Positions 7,340 to 8,511 of a DNA stretch of 8,511 nt are shown here, in pieces. The translations under genes and the position numbers were made by a program. Numbering within the stretch: position 1 is the stretch's first letter; each line of letters opens with the position of its first letter. The notes under the pieces were generated by a model. The model was given only the letters and a program-made list of their open reading frames with translations. It ran no database searches and was not told the origin of the DNA. The DNA is from Cryomorphaceae bacterium (lineage in GTDB: Bacteria; Bacteroidota; Bacteroidia; Flavobacteriales; Crocinitomicaceae): positions 11,831 through 20,341 of the forward strand of contig NYTQ01000026.1 in the NCBI GenBank assembly GCA_002683585.1. Reading direction: 5' to 3'.

Positions 7340-7739
7340 GCCTGTTCAAATACAAATACGTTTTGCTGATATTGATTCAATGGGCCATGTCAACAATGCA
7401 GTATACCTCAGCTATTTTGAATTTACACGGGTATATTATTTTAATAAAATATTGGGCAAAAATTGGGACTGGGAGTCAAAAGGCATTATTCTAGCGAGTA
7501 CCGAGCTGAGCTTCATAAAACCAATTAAGCTAAACGATGAAGCATTCATCGAAATGGAAATAGGAAATATAGGAACGAAAAGCTTTACATTTCACTACAA
7601 CATTAAGGTCGATGGACAACTGACCACAAAGGGATCGTCTACGCTTGTTGCATTTAATACTAAACTTCAGGAATCAATTACTATCCCAAGCAAAATGAAA
7701 GCTTCGTTTGAAGCTTTAAAAATTTTCAACCATGAATAA
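7332..7739 (+). CDS. Hotdog-fold acyl-CoA thioesterase (4HBT family, YbgC/FadM-like)
   Basis: A 135-residue cytoplasmic enzyme expected to hydrolyse acyl-CoA thioesters. The family signature is clear at the N-terminus: RFADIDSMGHVNNAVYLSYFE (10-30), with Asp15 as the catalytic acidic residue and GHVNN at 18-22. A central LASTELSFIKPIKLND segment (52-67) and the SSTLVAF strand (102-108) complete a single hotdog domain of normal length. The substrate (long-chain, 4-hydroxybenzoyl or other) cannot be decided. The gene overlaps the dehydratase by 8 bases and the next gene by 8 bases, so it is the middle gene of a tightly packed operon. Why it is linked to a sugar-nucleotide enzyme is not evident. 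Confidence 0.9.
   Translation: MIKPVQIQIRFADIDSMGHVNNAVYLSYFEFTRVYYFNKILGKNWDWESKGIILASTELSFIKPIKLNDEAFIEMEIGNIGTKSFTFHYNIKVDGQLTTKGSSTLVAFNTKLQESITIPSKMKASFEALKIFNHE
7698..7717 (+). repeat. Perfect 8-bp inverted repeat (possible intercistronic hairpin)
   Basis: AAAGCTTC (7698-7705) and GAAGCTTT (7710-7717) pair perfectly around a GTTT loop. The hairpin is inside the final codons of the thioesterase gene and ends 14 bases before the ATG of the secreted repeat protein at 7732. The following AAAAATTTTC is too weak a T-tract for a confident terminator call. It may modulate expression of the downstream gene, or be chance. Confidence 0.55.
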
Positions 7740-8511
7740 GATTCAAACCTTAAAACTCGCAATAATTGGTATATCATTCCTCATTGTGCAAATCTGTAAC
7801 GCCCAAAAAGCGCCTTGCTACAAAAAGAAGAAAATCTGTGATTTTAAATTTCTGACCAATTGCTATGAAAAGGTAGCCTTCGATAGTATCACACAGCGTT
7901 ATTATTCTCGTCAGAATTTTGGAGTTCCATATGATGGGTCATGTGCAACATGCCATAGAAATGGTGTGCTTGAACAAGAAATGACATTTGTTGAAGGAAG
8001 AAGAAATGGAATGGATACATCGTATTATCCATCAGGATGCCCCTATTCAAGCCAAAGCTTTTTACTTGGAAATCCCCATGGAAAAAGCACAACATACTAT
8101 GACAGTACTTTTAGGGTTAAAACGGAAATTGAGCACTACATGGGTCGTGTGAATGGAGGTTATATTGAATATGATTCTGCTGGGGACACAATAAAATTTC
8201 AGGAATTCGCTAATAATCTTCCCAATGGGGTTAAAAAAGAATTCTATGCTGAATCAAAAATAAAAAAGATCAGCCACTACCAGAATGGATTGCTGCATGG
8301 CTGTCAAATCAAATATGCAGAGAATGGAAATAAAGAGTTATCTATATCATATTACGAAGGGAAAAAAAATGGTGATTGGATCTACTACTATGATAACCAG
8401 AAAACAGCACGCTCTGAGCAATGGAACAAGGGCATTAAGGAAGGCGCATTTAAAACCTTCAACAATATGGAAATATTGATCAGTCAGAAATACTACAAAA
8501 AAGGAAAACCA
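7732..8511 (+). CDS. Secreted YwqK/MORN-like repeat protein (3' end missing)
   Basis: The reading frame is open for 260 codons to the window end, so the C-terminus is missing. Residues 1-24 are a signal peptide (hydrophobic 8-21, cleavage likely at CNA|Q), so export to the periplasm or surface is expected. From about residue 76 onward the protein consists of at least seven short repeats of ~20-25 residues, each with a G-x-x-x-G turn followed by an aromatic strand: GRRNGMDTSYY (89-99), GNPHGKSTTYY (113-123), GRVNGGYIEY (138-147), NLPNGVKKEFY (162-172), GLLHGCQIKY (186-195), GKKNGDWIYYY (210-220), and KGIKEGAFKTF (233-243). This is the pattern of MORN/YwqK-type proteins. The 'antitoxin' label often attached to YwqK is not supported here, since no toxin gene is adjacent. 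A CATCH sequence at 71-75 is discussed separately. Several cysteines lie in the N-terminal 75 residues. It overlaps the thioesterase by 8 bases. The function is unknown. Confidence 0.82.
   Translation, partial: MNKIQTLKLAIIGISFLIVQICNAQKAPCYKKKKICDFKFLTNCYEKVAFDSITQRYYSRQNFGVPYDGSCATCHRNGVLEQEMTFVEGRRNGMDTSYYPSGCPYSSQSFLLGNPHGKSTTYYDSTFRVKTEIEHYMGRVNGGYIEYDSAGDTIKFQEFANNLPNGVKKEFYAESKIKKISHYQNGLLHGCQIKYAENGNKELSISYYEGKKNGDWIYYYDNQKTARSEQWNKGIKEGAFKTFNNMEILISQKYYKKGKP

Noticed and set aside
7698..7730. Rho-independent terminator after the thioesterase
   Set aside because: The hairpin lies before the stop codon and is followed by mixed A and T rather than a clean T-tract, and the next gene overlaps the thioesterase.
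8285..8479. 64-codon open frame on the plus strand near the window end
   Set aside because: It is in another frame of the MORN-like repeat gene, which continues to the window edge with regular repeats.
7732..8511. Toxin-antitoxin system based on YwqK similarity
   Set aside because: The protein has a secretion signal and its neighbour is a thioesterase; the antitoxin label for this repeat type is not evidence of such a system.

Overview
The window looks like a chromosomal segment of an AT-rich Bacteroidota bacterium, probably Flavobacteriales-like. The evidence is a fused alpha-beta 2-oxoacid dehydrogenase E1, a Bacteroidota-style five-helix LTA-synthase-like sulfatase, YwqK/MORN-repeat secreted protein, promoter elements of the TAnnTTTG type, and weak or absent Shine-Dalgarno sequences. 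The genus cannot be fixed from this sequence. Coding is dense: there is no gene-free stretch longer than about 80 bases. I see no rRNA, tRNA, CRISPR array, insertion sequence or phage gene.

Left block (1-3849, all minus strand): a small lipoprotein (3298-3849) is followed by the E1 gene (1276-3264) and then, after only 4 bases, by an envelope phosphoglycerol/phosphoethanolamine-type transferase whose C-terminus runs off the window (1-1271). The spacing suggests one transcript read right to left from a promoter near 3862-3869. Middle block: a second, divergently transcribed lipoprotein (3930-4565) overlaps a small acidic cytoplasmic protein (4558-4902). That gene converges on, and overlaps by 26 bases, a CYTH/triphosphate tunnel enzyme on the minus strand (4877-5392). 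Right block (5459-8511, plus strand): a WbpM/PglF-type membrane-anchored UDP-sugar 4,6-dehydratase overlaps a hotdog-fold thioesterase, which in turn overlaps a secreted YwqK/MORN-repeat protein cut off by the window end.

The genes are a mix of central metabolism (E1), envelope biogenesis (transferase, dehydratase, lipoproteins) and housekeeping enzymes. I do not see a defence island, biosynthetic cluster or other clear new system. The less ordinary signals concern gene junctions. All three same-strand overlaps are exactly 8 bases with the form ATGANTAA. Perfect hairpins end 13-14 bases before the start codon at two junctions. The dehydratase promoter appears to start transcription at or next to the start codon, with an inverted repeat just upstream. 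The two lipoproteins and the small acidic protein are of unknown function.
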